Positions 1 to 8,533 of a stretch of 46,729 nt of DNA are shown here, one piece after another. The first letter of the stretch is position 1. Every line of letters begins with the position of its first letter. The notes beneath the pieces were generated by a model. The model was not told where the DNA came from. It searched no databases and was given only the letters and a program-made list of their open reading frames with translations. Source of the DNA: Opitutaceae bacterium (GTDB taxonomy: Bacteria; Verrucomicrobiota; Verrucomicrobiia; Opitutales; Opitutaceae). The stretch is taken from positions 1 through 46,729 of the forward strand of contig SXSC01000326.1 of NCBI GenBank assembly GCA_005792355.1. The letters run 5' to 3'. The position numbers and the translations under genes are program-made.

Positions 1-72
1 CACGCCGGCCGCCCCCGAGCGAGCGAGGACGTGGGTGCGATAGTTGCCCAACCCGCCCCTTTCCCAGCTGCC

Positions 73-102
73 TTGAATTCTCTCACGCTTTCGACTTATA
101 CA
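73..102 (+). promoter_or_regulatory. Possible sigma70-type promoter
   Basis: TTGAAT (73-78) and TATACA (97-102) are separated by 18 nt and lie about 50 nt upstream of the ATG at 150. Seen by eye only. High-GC flanks make the AT-rich -10 stand out, but the consensus match is moderate. Confidence 0.35.
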
Positions 103-149
103 CTCGTTTCACCCACGAATTGTGCCCTGGAGCCGAAAAACTATTCCAC

Positions 150-2339
150 ATGAACCCTCGCCTCCTCCCCTGCCTCCTCCTGCCCACGCTCGCCGTTTCT
201 GCGGCGACCCGCGTGGAACTGACGGGCGACCGCGGCGTCCCCGCGATCGCGTTCGCCGCCACCGAGATCGAACGCGCCGCGGCGCTGGCGCCGGCCGGGG
301 CTCCTCTCGTCGTTTCCCTCGAAATCACTCCTGCCGCTGGAAGCGATCCCCAGGCCTATCGCATCGAGCGCCCGGGCGCCGACCGCGTGCGCGTGGTCGG
401 CGGCGGCGCCCCGGGCGCCATGTACGGCGCGCTCGATGTGGCCGAGGCCCTGCGCATCGGCACGATTGCCAGTCTCAAGGCCGGTCCGCGCGCCCCGCAC
501 GTCGCGCAACGCGGCATCAAGTTCAACATTCCCCTCGATCTGCGCACGCCCAGCTACACCGATTGCGCCGACGCCGCGCAGGCCAACATCCCCGAGATGT
601 GGGAACGCGAGTTCTGGCGCACCACCCTCGATGAACTCGCCCGCCACCGCTACAACGTTCTCTCCCTCTGGTCACTCCATCCGTTCCCGTCGCTCGTCAA
701 GGTGCCCGAGTTCCCCGAGGTCGCCCTCGCCGACGTCTGGCGCACGCGCGCAAAACTCGAGGACAACTTTTCCTTCGCCGGCACTGACATGGTGAAACCC
801 GCCATGCTCGCCAATTACGAGGTCGTGAAGAAGATCAGCATCGACGAGAAGATCGAATTCTGGCGCTGGGTGATGAGCTACGCGAAGGACCGGGGCATCG
901 CCATCTACGTCTTCACGTGGAACACCTTCACCTTCGGCGCCGAGGGGAAGCACGGGATCACCAATGATCTCGAAAACCCGATCACCAAGGCCTACTTCCG
1001 CGCCAGCGTGCGCGAGATGATCAAGACCTATCCGCTGCTCGCCGGTTTCGGCATCACCGCGGGCGAGGGCATGCCGCACAAGATGGACTCGAAGGTGAAG
1101 GAGAAGTGGCTCTGGGACACCTACGGCGAAGGCGTGCGCGACGCCAAAAAGAGCGAACCGCAGCGCGTCGTGCGCATGATTCACCGCTTCCACTGGACCT
1201 CGCAGGGCGAAATCATCGACGCCTGGAAGGACTACCCCGGCTTCCCGGCCACGTTCGATTTCAGCTTCAAGTACTCCGTGGCGCACATGTATTCGATTAC
1301 CAATCCGCCCTTCATCCAGCCGCTGATCGAGGGCATCGCGCCCGGCCTGCGCACGTGGCTGACCGTGCGCAATGACGACATCTACACCTTTCGCTGGGGC
1401 GACCCTGATTACGCCCGCGATTACGTCGTCAACATGCCGGCCGCCGAGAAGTGCGCCGGGTTCTACATGGGACCGGATGGCTACACCTGGGGTCGCTCCT
1501 TCCTGGAGCGCCAGCCGCCCGCCGCCGGACCGCGCCCCCTCGTGTTCGAGAAACAGTGGTACAGCTTCTTGCTTTGGGGCCGCCTCGCCTATGATCCCAC
1601 GCTGCCCAACGCCCACTTCGAACGCATCCTCGCGGCGCGCTTCCCCGGCGTGCCCGCGGCCACGCTCTTCGCCGCGTCGAAGTCCGCCTCCCAGGTCATT
1701 CCCACCATCACCAGCTTCTTCTGGGGCGACATCGATCTGAAGTGGTTTCCCGAAGCCTGCCTGAGCAGTCCGCGCAACAAGGGGTTCTACACGATCCAAC
1801 ATTTCGTGGAAGGCACCACCATGCCCGGCTCCGGCAACATCGATATTCGCGAGTGGCGGAAGCGCCTGCAGGAAAAAACGCCACTGCGGGACACCACCCC
1901 GCTGCAAATCGCCGACCGCTTGCGCGGCTCAGCCCTTGAGACCGAGCGCCTCGTGGCGGAACTTCGCCCGCACGCCGCCGGCTCGGCCGAACTTGTCGCC
2001 ACCCTCGACGACTACACCTGTTTCGCCCTGCTCGGCCACTACTACGCCGAGAAGATCCGCGGCGCCTGCGCCTTGGCGCTCTACGATGCCAACTCCGATC
2101 CCGCCGATCAGGCGGCCTCCCTTCGCCACCTCGAGGTGGCCCTGCAGCACTGGAAGCGCTACGCCGCCGTGCGCGACGCCCGCTACGTGCCCGCGCTGTA
2201 TAACCGTATTGGTTACGTCGATATCACCGCGCTCACCGCCAAGGTCGCCGCCGACCTGGACCTGGCCCGCCAGTGGCAACCGGGTTCCGTGAAGTACTCC
2301 GGCCCGCGCGCCGGCACCGAGAAGGGCTTCAAGCGTTGA
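150..2339 (+). CDS. Secreted alpha-glucuronidase-like TIM-barrel glycoside hydrolase (paralogue 1)
   Basis: The predicted 729-aa secreted protein starts with a short signal peptide (MNPRLLPCLLLPTLAVSA). An upstream in-frame TTG at 120 is less likely because it would put ten polar residues in front of that signal. The N-terminal about 110 residues end in GAMYGALDVAE, which resembles the zincin-like N-terminal domain of GH67/GH20 enzymes. The centre has barrel-like motifs: RYNVLSLWSLHPF, WNTFTF, GFGITAGEGM with an acidic residue, and RNDDIYTFRWGDPDY. It is a clear full-length paralogue of the protein at 4160-6259. I cannot assign a CAZy family or substrate. The role in releasing a uronic-acid or related sugar is inferred from the fold and the PUL context. 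The next gene encodes a sulfatase. Confidence 0.72.
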   Translation: MNPRLLPCLLLPTLAVSAATRVELTGDRGVPAIAFAATEIERAAALAPAGAPLVVSLEITPAAGSDPQAYRIERPGADRVRVVGGGAPGAMYGALDVAEALRIGTIASLKAGPRAPHVAQRGIKFNIPLDLRTPSYTDCADAAQANIPEMWEREFWRTTLDELARHRYNVLSLWSLHPFPSLVKVPEFPEVALADVWRTRAKLEDNFSFAGTDMVKPAMLANYEVVKKISIDEKIEFWRWVMSYAKDRGIAIYVFTWNTFTFGAEGKHGITNDLENPITKAYFRASVREMIKTYPLLAGFGITAGEGMPHKMDSKVKEKWLWDTYGEGVRDAKKSEPQRVVRMIHRFHWTSQGEIIDAWKDYPGFPATFDFSFKYSVAHMYSITNPPFIQPLIEGIAPGLRTWLTVRNDDIYTFRWGDPDYARDYVVNMPAAEKCAGFYMGPDGYTWGRSFLERQPPAAGPRPLVFEKQWYSFLLWGRLAYDPTLPNAHFERILAARFPGVPAATLFAASKSASQVIPTITSFFWGDIDLKWFPEACLSSPRNKGFYTIQHFVEGTTMPGSGNIDIREWRKRLQEKTPLRDTTPLQIADRLRGSALETERLVAELRPHAAGSAELVATLDDYTCFALLGHYYAEKIRGACALALYDANSDPADQAASLRHLEVALQHWKRYAAVRDARYVPALYNRIGYVDITALTAKVAADLDLARQWQPGSVKYSGPRAGTEKGFKR

Positions 2340-2348
2340 GCCCCTCCG

Positions 2349-2373
2349 CCCGGCACGCGGTGAGCGTGCCGGG
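2349..2373 (+). terminator. GC hairpin after first hydrolase gene
   Basis: A perfect 10-bp stem (CCCGGCACGC / GCGTGCCGGG) with a 5-nt GGTGA loop lies 10 nt after the stop codon at 2339. There is no T-tract, so it may be a 3'-end stabiliser or a weak or Rho-assisted terminator rather than an intrinsic one. Confidence 0.4.
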
Positions 2374-2512
2374 TGTGGTCTCAAGTTCCCTCCACCAGCC
2401 CGACATGCCCCGCCCGGCCCGCCCCGCGCAGCATCCAGTTTCCATCCCTACAATTCACACCCCATCTTCGCGCCCCGGTTGCTCGCACACCGCCACTTGT
2501 TCCTGAAACACC

Positions 2513-4096
2513 ATGTCACATTCACAACTGCGCCTCGGACTAATATCAGCCGCTTTCACGCCGCTTTGCGTTGCTCTTGGCACGCTCCACGCCGCCGAAC
2601 AAACGCGCGCGCCCTCCAACGTGCTGTTCATCGCGGTGGATGACCTCAACGACTGGGTGGGGGCCTTCGGCGGCGCACCGCAGCCGCGGTCGGCCACGCC
2701 CAAGCTGGACCAATTCGCCAAAAACGGCTCCGTCGTTTTCCAACAGGCCAATTGCGCCGGCCCGGTCTGCGGGCCGTCGCGCTCGGCCTTGCTCTCGGGC
2801 TTCATGCCGCACCGCAGCGGAGTTTACGGCAACAGCCAGAACATGCGGGGTTCGGAACTAGTGCAGACCCACCTCACGCTGCCGGAGTATTTCTCGAAGC
2901 ATGGCTACCACACGCTTTCGAACGGAAAAATCTTCCACAAGCATCCGGGCGACGAGGGGCATTGGGCTTTTGACCAGTGGGATGATGCCGCGGGCGGCAG
3001 CGGCTCGCGGCCGGACCCGGCCCGCCTCACCTCGCGCCGACAAAACCTCCTGGATGGCAAACCTCTCCCGGCGCTGGCGGCGAAGACCGACGGAAACGAA
3101 GGTGGCGAAGGTGAAGGAACAGAGTTCGGCTGGGCCCCCACCAAGGGGCCCAAGGAGGATTCCAAGGACTGGAAGGCGGCCGAATGGGCGGCCGCGCATT
3201 TGGCCAAAGCGTCGACCAAGCCCTTCTTCATGGCGCTGGGCATCTCCAAACCGCACCTCCCCTGGTATGTGCCGCAGGAATATTTCGACCGGCATCCATT
3301 GGAGTCGATTCAACTCCCGGATTTCCGTCCCAACGATCTCGACGATATTGTCGATGCCAACGGTCGCGTGAAATTTTCGCCTTCGGCCGATTTCAAGTGG
3401 GTGCAGCGGGATCCCCGATTGTTCAAGGGAGCGGTGCGGGCCTACTTGGCCGCGACGAGTTACGCCGATGATTGCATTGGCCACGTCCTCGCGGCGCTCG
3501 AAAAGAGCCCAGCCCGGGACAACACGATCGTGGTCATCTGGGGCGACCACGGCTGGCACCTCGGCGAGAAGCTCCGATTCCGCAAGGCCACACTCTGGGC
3601 GGAATCAACCCGGCTGCCGTTGATCATCCGGATGCCGGGAATGAAATCGCAGCAAGACTGTCCGCGCGTGGTGAATCTGATGGATCTTTTCCCCACGCTG
3701 ATCGAGGCCTGCGGCTTGCCCGCCAAAACGGAGATCGACGGGCGCAGCATCGCTCCGTTGTTGCGCAATCCGCAGATGCCCTGGCCTTACCCGTCCATCA
3801 CGGTCATGGGCAGGGGCAACGCCTCTGTGCGCGACGAACGCTGGTATTTCATGCGCTATAAAGACGGCACCGAGGAATTCTACGACATGTCGCGCGATCC
3901 GCTGCAGTGGACCAACCTCGCGGGTTCGAAGGATCCGGAAGTCCGAACCCAGCTGCAACGACTCGCCGCCTCCTTTCCCGCCTCCTTCGCCCCCGATGTG
4001 GCCCAAAACCAAGGGGGTAGAGCGGAGAAAGCGGCCCAAGCCGGCAACCCGGACCCGACGATCCGGCCCGCCCGCGCCGCGGCGAAGCTGAAGTAA
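2513..4096 (+). CDS. Secreted sulfatase, iduronate-2-sulfatase-like
   Basis: 527 aa. A signal peptide runs to about residue 28 (hydrophobic stretch ending LGTLHAAEQ). The family N-terminal metal site is present as NVLFIAVDDLNDW (36-48). The sulfatase signature is C86-G-P-S-R (within CAGPVCGPSRSALLSG). In the family, this Cys is converted to formylglycine by a maturase, which is not encoded in this window. GDHGWHLGEK and the order of motifs match the type-I iduronate-2-sulfatase group (S1_7-like). It probably removes sulfate esters from a polysaccharide in the periplasm or outside the cell. It sits between the two paralogous hydrolases (173 nt and 63 nt gaps), suggesting a common transcript. 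The C-terminal about 30 residues are low-complexity (Ala/Arg/Pro-rich). Confidence 0.9.
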   Translation: MSHSQLRLGLISAAFTPLCVALGTLHAAEQTRAPSNVLFIAVDDLNDWVGAFGGAPQPRSATPKLDQFAKNGSVVFQQANCAGPVCGPSRSALLSGFMPHRSGVYGNSQNMRGSELVQTHLTLPEYFSKHGYHTLSNGKIFHKHPGDEGHWAFDQWDDAAGGSGSRPDPARLTSRRQNLLDGKPLPALAAKTDGNEGGEGEGTEFGWAPTKGPKEDSKDWKAAEWAAAHLAKASTKPFFMALGISKPHLPWYVPQEYFDRHPLESIQLPDFRPNDLDDIVDANGRVKFSPSADFKWVQRDPRLFKGAVRAYLAATSYADDCIGHVLAALEKSPARDNTIVVIWGDHGWHLGEKLRFRKATLWAESTRLPLIIRMPGMKSQQDCPRVVNLMDLFPTLIEACGLPAKTEIDGRSIAPLLRNPQMPWPYPSITVMGRGNASVRDERWYFMRYKDGTEEFYDMSRDPLQWTNLAGSKDPEVRTQLQRLAASFPASFAPDVAQNQGGRAEKAAQAGNPDPTIRPARAAAKLK

Positions 4097-4159
4097 TGCA
4101 ACGGAACGGCCGACCTTTTTCTTCACCTGCTCGAAATCACGAAACCGTAGGTTCCAACC

Positions 4160-6259
4160 ATGAAATCGCTCCGGCACCTCGCTCTCACCTTCACTTTCAC
4201 TTTCACTTCCGTCCTCGCCACTCCCGTCGACTATGGCCTCGCCAAGCTCGCCGCGGCCGCGGGCACGCCGGCCGCGCAGCTGCCCGTGCGCGTTGTCCGC
4301 AACGAGGCCGCCCTCGGCCCTGATGGATTCTCGCTCACGCGCGAAGGGAACCGCCTGCTCGTCTCCGGGGGCAACGAGCGCGGCGCCATGTACGGGCTCC
4401 TCGAGGTCGCCGAACAGGTGCGGCGCGGCACGCCGCTCGCCCAAATTCAGCCCGCGACCGAGCGCGCGCGCTTCGGCTTTCGCACGGTCAAGTTCAACCT
4501 GCCGTACTCCGCCTACCGCACCAGCCCGACTCTCGAGCAGCATCACGACGTGTGCCGCGACCCGAAGTATTGGGAGGCCTTCCTGGACATGATGGCGGCC
4601 AATCGTTTCAACACGCTCACGCTTTGGGGCATGCACCCGTTTCAACTCTTCGTGGTGCCGAAGTCTTTTCCCGAAGCGCAGAGCTATACCTCGGCGGAGA
4701 TGGCTGAGTGGCGGACCCTCTGGACCCGCCTGTTCGCCCTGGCGAAAGAGCGCGGCATCGAGACCTATCTGATCAATTGGAACACGTTCGTTTCGCCGGA
4801 ATTCGCCCGGGTGCACAACCTCGGCGAATACCATTCCACCCTGGCGCATATCGGCGAAGGCACCAAAGCCAAGATCGTCGACGCCTACACCCGCGAGTGT
4901 GTGCAGCAAACGATCGACGAATATCCCGACCTCACCGGCCTCGGCATCACCCTCGGCGAACGCATGGGCGGGCAGACTCCGGATGAGCGCCGGAAGTGGC
5001 TCGACGACGCCTTTTTCTCCGGCATCGCTGCGGCGAAGCGACCCGTGAAATTCATCTATCGCGCGCCCCTTTCGGCCAACACCGGCTCCGGTGGAACCAC
5101 GAGCGAGGAAAACGACCGCCGCACGCGGGCGCAAATCGAGGGGCTCCGGGCCAATCCCAACATCATTTCGCCGATCTTCACCGAGTTTAAGTACAACTGG
5201 TCGCATGGCCACTCGTCGCCAAACCTCTTCATCGTGCACGGCGGCAAGCTGTCCGATGCCTACTGGAATCCCGCGCCCACCAACCACCGGGTCGTGTGGA
5301 CGATTCGCAACGAAGACTTCTACGTGCTGCGCTGGGGCGCTCCCGACTTCATCCGCGAGTTCATCGCCAACAACGGTGCGCCACATGTGGACGGAGTGTT
5401 GGTGGGATCGGAGTGCTACATCCCCGCCAAAGACTACATCACCCTCGAAGGAAAGCATAAGACCTGGAACTGGGCCTTCGAACGGCAATGGCTCTGGTAT
5501 GCCACGTGGGGACGGCTGCTGTACAACCCCCAGACCCCCGACCGCACCTTCGAAGGGCTGCTCGCCGATCGTTTCGGGTCAGCGCACGCGCCCGACCTGC
5601 TCAAGGCGTGGACCCTCGCGAGCCGGGCCCAGCTGCGCTTTGCCGCGTTTCACCGCGGCACCTGGGACGGCACCCTCTACACCGAGGGCTTCACGTCCTG
5701 GACCGACCGAGACCACAACACTTCGTTTCGGTTTTTCGACATCGAGAACATCATCACGCATCCCGTGCTCGATACGAAATATGTCAACGTCGCCGACTTC
5801 GTGAAAGCCGGCGGAAAGGTCCCCGCCGACAAGATCTCACCGCTGCAACTGGCCTCCGAGTTGGACCGCGACATGGCCGAGGCCCGGCGCCTCGCCGCTG
5901 CCGTCCGCCAACGCGGCAACGTCTCGCCCACTCTCGCGGCGGAAATGGCTGATATCGATGCCTGGAGCGCGCACGGTCTGTACTTCGCCGCCAAGCTGCG
6001 CGGCGGCGTGGCCCTCGCCACTTTCCGCAAGACCGGTGAGCCCGCCCGGCAGGCCGAGGCGGTGGCCAACATCGAAAAGGCCGCCGGCTACTGGCGCGAG
6101 TTGTCGGCCGCCGCCACGCGTTTCAACAAACCTCGTTTTCCCCACAACGCCGGCGAGCTCTTCTCGTGGGCGCGTTTTCTTCCCGCGGTCGAACGCGACA
6201 TCGACATCGCCCGCGGCACCGCCCAGCCCGATCTCCCCGACGCGAAGCGGCCGCGCTGA
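4160..6259 (+). CDS. Secreted alpha-glucuronidase-like TIM-barrel glycoside hydrolase (paralogue 2)
   Basis: 699 aa. The ATG at 4160 begins a signal peptide (MKSLRHLALTFTFTFTSVLA) whose core is encoded by a short tandem repeat. The protein parallels the 150-2339 product throughout: GAMYGLLEVAE versus GAMYGALDVAE, RFNTLTLWGMHPF versus RYNVLSLWSLHPF, GLGITLGERM versus GFGITAGEGM, and RNEDFYVLRWGAPDF versus RNDDIYTFRWGDPDY. The two therefore arose by duplication and diverged, and this copy is slightly shorter. The glutamate in GITLGE is a candidate catalytic acid because it is kept in both. The likely job is exo-cleavage of an oligosaccharide made accessible by the neighbouring sulfatase. The family assignment is by fold resemblance only. 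Confidence 0.72.
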   Translation: MKSLRHLALTFTFTFTSVLATPVDYGLAKLAAAAGTPAAQLPVRVVRNEAALGPDGFSLTREGNRLLVSGGNERGAMYGLLEVAEQVRRGTPLAQIQPATERARFGFRTVKFNLPYSAYRTSPTLEQHHDVCRDPKYWEAFLDMMAANRFNTLTLWGMHPFQLFVVPKSFPEAQSYTSAEMAEWRTLWTRLFALAKERGIETYLINWNTFVSPEFARVHNLGEYHSTLAHIGEGTKAKIVDAYTRECVQQTIDEYPDLTGLGITLGERMGGQTPDERRKWLDDAFFSGIAAAKRPVKFIYRAPLSANTGSGGTTSEENDRRTRAQIEGLRANPNIISPIFTEFKYNWSHGHSSPNLFIVHGGKLSDAYWNPAPTNHRVVWTIRNEDFYVLRWGAPDFIREFIANNGAPHVDGVLVGSECYIPAKDYITLEGKHKTWNWAFERQWLWYATWGRLLYNPQTPDRTFEGLLADRFGSAHAPDLLKAWTLASRAQLRFAAFHRGTWDGTLYTEGFTSWTDRDHNTSFRFFDIENIITHPVLDTKYVNVADFVKAGGKVPADKISPLQLASELDRDMAEARRLAAAVRQRGNVSPTLAAEMADIDAWSAHGLYFAAKLRGGVALATFRKTGEPARQAEAVANIEKAAGYWRELSAAATRFNKPRFPHNAGELFSWARFLPAVERDIDIARGTAQPDLPDAKRPR
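4185..4208 (+). repeat. Hexanucleotide tandem repeat inside a signal peptide
   Basis: One degenerate unit (TCACCT) is followed by three perfect TCACTT units at 4191-4208, encoding the Thr-Phe repeat of the signal peptide of the 4160-6259 gene. Gain or loss of a unit would keep frame. Confidence 0.8.
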
Positions 6260-6284
6260 GCCGTATCAATTCAATAAAGGGCGG

Positions 6285-6305
6285 AGCCCGTTGGCCCAAC
6301 GGGCT
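6285..6305. terminator. Hairpin after paralogue 2 gene
   Basis: AGCCCGTTGG (6285-6294) and CCAACGGGCT (6296-6305) are perfect reverse complements around a single C; sterically this gives a 9-bp stem. It starts 26 nt after the stop at 6259. There is no T-tract, so it is either a Rho-assisted 3' end or a small palindromic repeat. Confidence 0.4.
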
Positions 6306-6576
6306 GATTGGAGAGCGTACGGATAAAAGACCCGATGAGGACACCGGGTTCCACCTTTCCGTGGTTTCGTTTTGCAAAGGTAAAACGCACCTCGACTGCA
6401 TGGACTCGGCTGGGAGCGGCGCGCCCACGTCGCCGCCACGAGGACCGTCCCCCTCGACCTGGCCGATTGTCCGCCCGGAACGCCGGGCGTTGCCTCCGCG
6501 GTTGGATTCGGCACCCACCAGCCCGCCGTGCACTGGTCGAACCAGGTTGCCGCCTAGTGGCGCGACCAATAACTTT

Positions 6577-6654
6577 CGTGACGTGTAGCTGCGAGCGCCA
6601 GCGCGTGGACCACCGGCGCGCTCCACTCGCTGGCGCTCGCCGCTACTTGTCACG
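6577..6654. repeat. 27-bp imperfect inverted repeat, 24-nt loop
   Basis: Left arm 6577-6603 and right arm 6628-6654 match at 24 of 27 positions when one is reverse-complemented; the arms contain GCGAGCGCCAGCG. It lies about 110 bp from the end of the symporter gene. It resembles the palindromic intergenic repeats elsewhere in the window in style, not in sequence. Confidence 0.7.
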
Positions 6655-6765
6655 CTACTTTGCGGTCGGCACACCTAGCCCGGACATCCCTGAGGACCGC
6701 GAACGCAGAAGAAAATCTCGAACACCGTGTGGCTCCGCTCGCGAGCAGAGTGTGAAATGGCCGGG

Positions 6766-8388
6766 CTAGCGCGGCGCCGCCAGCCCCCACGGGGAAAAGG
6801 TCAGCACCACCGTCAGCCAGACCAACGCGAGCACTCCCAGCGTCAGGTGATAGGTCCTTCGTTCGCCCGGAGTCATCGGTGCGGCGAGGCGTTGCTCCCG
6901 CGCGTACTCTTCCGCGCCGGGGCGCAATCCGCCGCCGAAACTGAACACCGTCATCACCGTCGCGCAGATCAGGGTGATGAGAAAGCCGCAGTTCAACGCG
7001 CTGCGCAAATAACTCGGCAGCTGCGCGACAACCTCCGGCGTGCTGAGCGCCCAGAACGTGATCGCGCCGAGCACCGTCCCGGTGACGAGAGTGGCGCCGG
7101 CGCCGCGGGCTGACGCCCGGCGCGTGAAGATGCCCGCCACGACACACACGAACACCGGGGGCGCGAGCAGCGACCAGAGTTGCACCAGGTAACCAAACAC
7201 ACCCTTGAACTGCTTGATCCCCGGCGCCAGCAGGGTGCACACCACCAACACGCCGATCATCACGCCGCGCCCCAGCCGCACCCGCGTCTGCTCGGACAGT
7301 TTCGGGGCAAACCGCAGCACAAAATCAAACGACACCATGGCGGACGACGCGGAGAGCCCCGCCGCCACCGTCCCGAGAATTGCGGCGAGCAGGCCCGCGA
7401 GCACCAAACCGGCCAGCCCCGGCGGCACGTAGCTCGAGACCAGGCGCGCATAGGCTTGGTCGGGATGCGCCAGCCCCGGCAGCAGTTTCGCCGCGATCAC
7501 ACCCGGGGCCGCGATGATGAAGAGCGCCAGGACCTTCAGGAACGCCGCGAACAACGCCCCCATCTTGGAATGAAACACGCTCCGGGCCGCGAGCGCCCGC
7601 TGCACATAGTCGTGGTCCGTGCAGTGACCATACACGCCGAGCACCAGCCCGCCCGTGATCATCGGCAGCCAGCCGAAAGCGTGGTCCCACGGCTGCAGCA
7701 CCGACCACAGGCTGCCCCCCGCCTGGTTGTAGGTGGGCAACACCGCCGCCCAGCCCCCCGCCGCCGCGAGACTCAGGCCAAACGTGATCGCGCCCCCGAG
7801 AATGAGCAGCGCGGACTGCATGAGATCCGTCCACAGCACCGAGCGCAGTCCGCCAAACACCGTGTAGGTGCCGGCCGCCACCGCGATGGCGCCCACCGCA
7901 AGGTTGAACTGCACGGCCGAGCCCCAGCCGAGCAGGTCCGTGACCACCGTCGCGCCGGCGTAGAGCGCGCTCGCGATGTTGGCGCAGAGGATCATCACGA
8001 TGTTGAGCGCGGCGACGAACATCCGCGCGCCGGGGCTGTAGCGACGTTCGAAAAACTCCGGCGCCGTGCGCAGCTTGAGGCCGAGATAAACGTCGACGAA
8101 AAACACCGCCAGCAGCGTGAAACACAGCGCGCCCACCAGCTGAAAGCCTCCCGCCGCGATGCCGATCGTATAGGCCAGGCCCGCCTGGCCGACGAACTGC
8201 TGGCTCGAGATGTTGGCCGAAAACATCGACGCCCCGATCACCGGCCAGGTCGCCTCCCGGTCCGCGAGGAAGAGCGCCTCGGAGTTTTTGATCTTTTTCC
8301 GGCCAAACCACAGCCCGAGCGCGATGGTCAGCAGAAAGTAGCCCGTGACAATGGTCCCGTCGAGCAGGGTGACGCGCAGGGAGTTCAT
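6766..8388 (-). CDS. Sodium/solute symporter (SSS family)
   Basis: 540 aa, strongly hydrophobic with about 13-14 predicted membrane segments. It begins with a helix at about residues 10-28, then the charged stretch GRKKIKNSEALFLADRE. The family-typical sodium-site region is GASMFSANISSQQFVGQAG (about 52-70). It should bring a small sugar or other organic solute across the inner membrane with Na+; the substrate cannot be read from sequence. It lies downstream of, and co-directional with, the sulfatase gene at 8534-9904, separated by a 133-bp repeat element. Both would be read from the divergent promoter region shared with the LacI-type regulator. The natural partnership is import of the sugar released by the locus's secreted enzymes. 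Confidence 0.88.
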   Translation of the reverse strand: MNSLRVTLLDGTIVTGYFLLTIALGLWFGRKKIKNSEALFLADREATWPVIGASMFSANISSQQFVGQAGLAYTIGIAAGGFQLVGALCFTLLAVFFVDVYLGLKLRTAPEFFERRYSPGARMFVAALNIVMILCANIASALYAGATVVTDLLGWGSAVQFNLAVGAIAVAAGTYTVFGGLRSVLWTDLMQSALLILGGAITFGLSLAAAGGWAAVLPTYNQAGGSLWSVLQPWDHAFGWLPMITGGLVLGVYGHCTDHDYVQRALAARSVFHSKMGALFAAFLKVLALFIIAAPGVIAAKLLPGLAHPDQAYARLVSSYVPPGLAGLVLAGLLAAILGTVAAGLSASSAMVSFDFVLRFAPKLSEQTRVRLGRGVMIGVLVVCTLLAPGIKQFKGVFGYLVQLWSLLAPPVFVCVVAGIFTRRASARGAGATLVTGTVLGAITFWALSTPEVVAQLPSYLRSALNCGFLITLICATVMTVFSFGGGLRPGAEEYAREQRLAAPMTPGERRTYHLTLGVLALVWLTVVLTFSPWGLAAPR

Positions 8389-8399
8389 CGCGATTTAGA

Positions 8400-8532
8400 A
8401 TTACTCTGTTACGTCACTGGAGGCGGGGTGCCCTCACCCCGCACCTTTCGGTTCGCAACCCGCAACTCGCGCGGTGAGGGCACCGCGCCCCCATGGGAAG
8501 CCTCGGTCTAGTGTAAAACGTAACATAGTAAT
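8400..8532. mobile_element. 133-bp MITE-like element with 15-bp terminal inverted repeats
   Basis: The ends ATTACTCTGTTACGT (8400-8414) and ACGTAACATAGTAAT (8518-8532) are inverted copies with 14 of 15 matching. Inside is a GC-rich hairpin core (GGCGGGGTGCCCTCACCCCGC at 8422-8442, and GGTGAGGGCACC near 8472-8484). The 21-bp core sequence recurs exactly at 30544-30564. The element fills the gap between two co-directional genes and ends 2 bp before the sulfatase stop codon. It has no coding capacity. MITE-like is a description; no transposase source is shown. Confidence 0.6.
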
Positions 8533-8533
8533 G

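Larger units (their letters stand above)
6260..6765. other. 506-bp gene-free region with three hairpin-forming repeats
   Basis: This lies between the convergent ends of the paralogue 2 gene (plus) and the symporter gene (minus). No reading frame here has recognisable protein features. It holds a near-perfect 10-bp hairpin (6285-6305), a 7-bp GC hairpin (6472-6489) and a long inverted repeat (6577-6654), listed separately where notable. The remainder shows nothing I can identify. Confidence 0.6.

Noticed and set aside
3605..5488. 627-aa minus-strand open frame across the sulfatase and the paralogue 2 gene
   Set aside because: It is antisense to two well-supported genes and shows no family features.
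7180..8511. 443-aa plus-strand open frame opposite the symporter
   Set aside because: Arg/His/Gln-rich antisense shadow; the symporter frame has membrane segments and family motifs.
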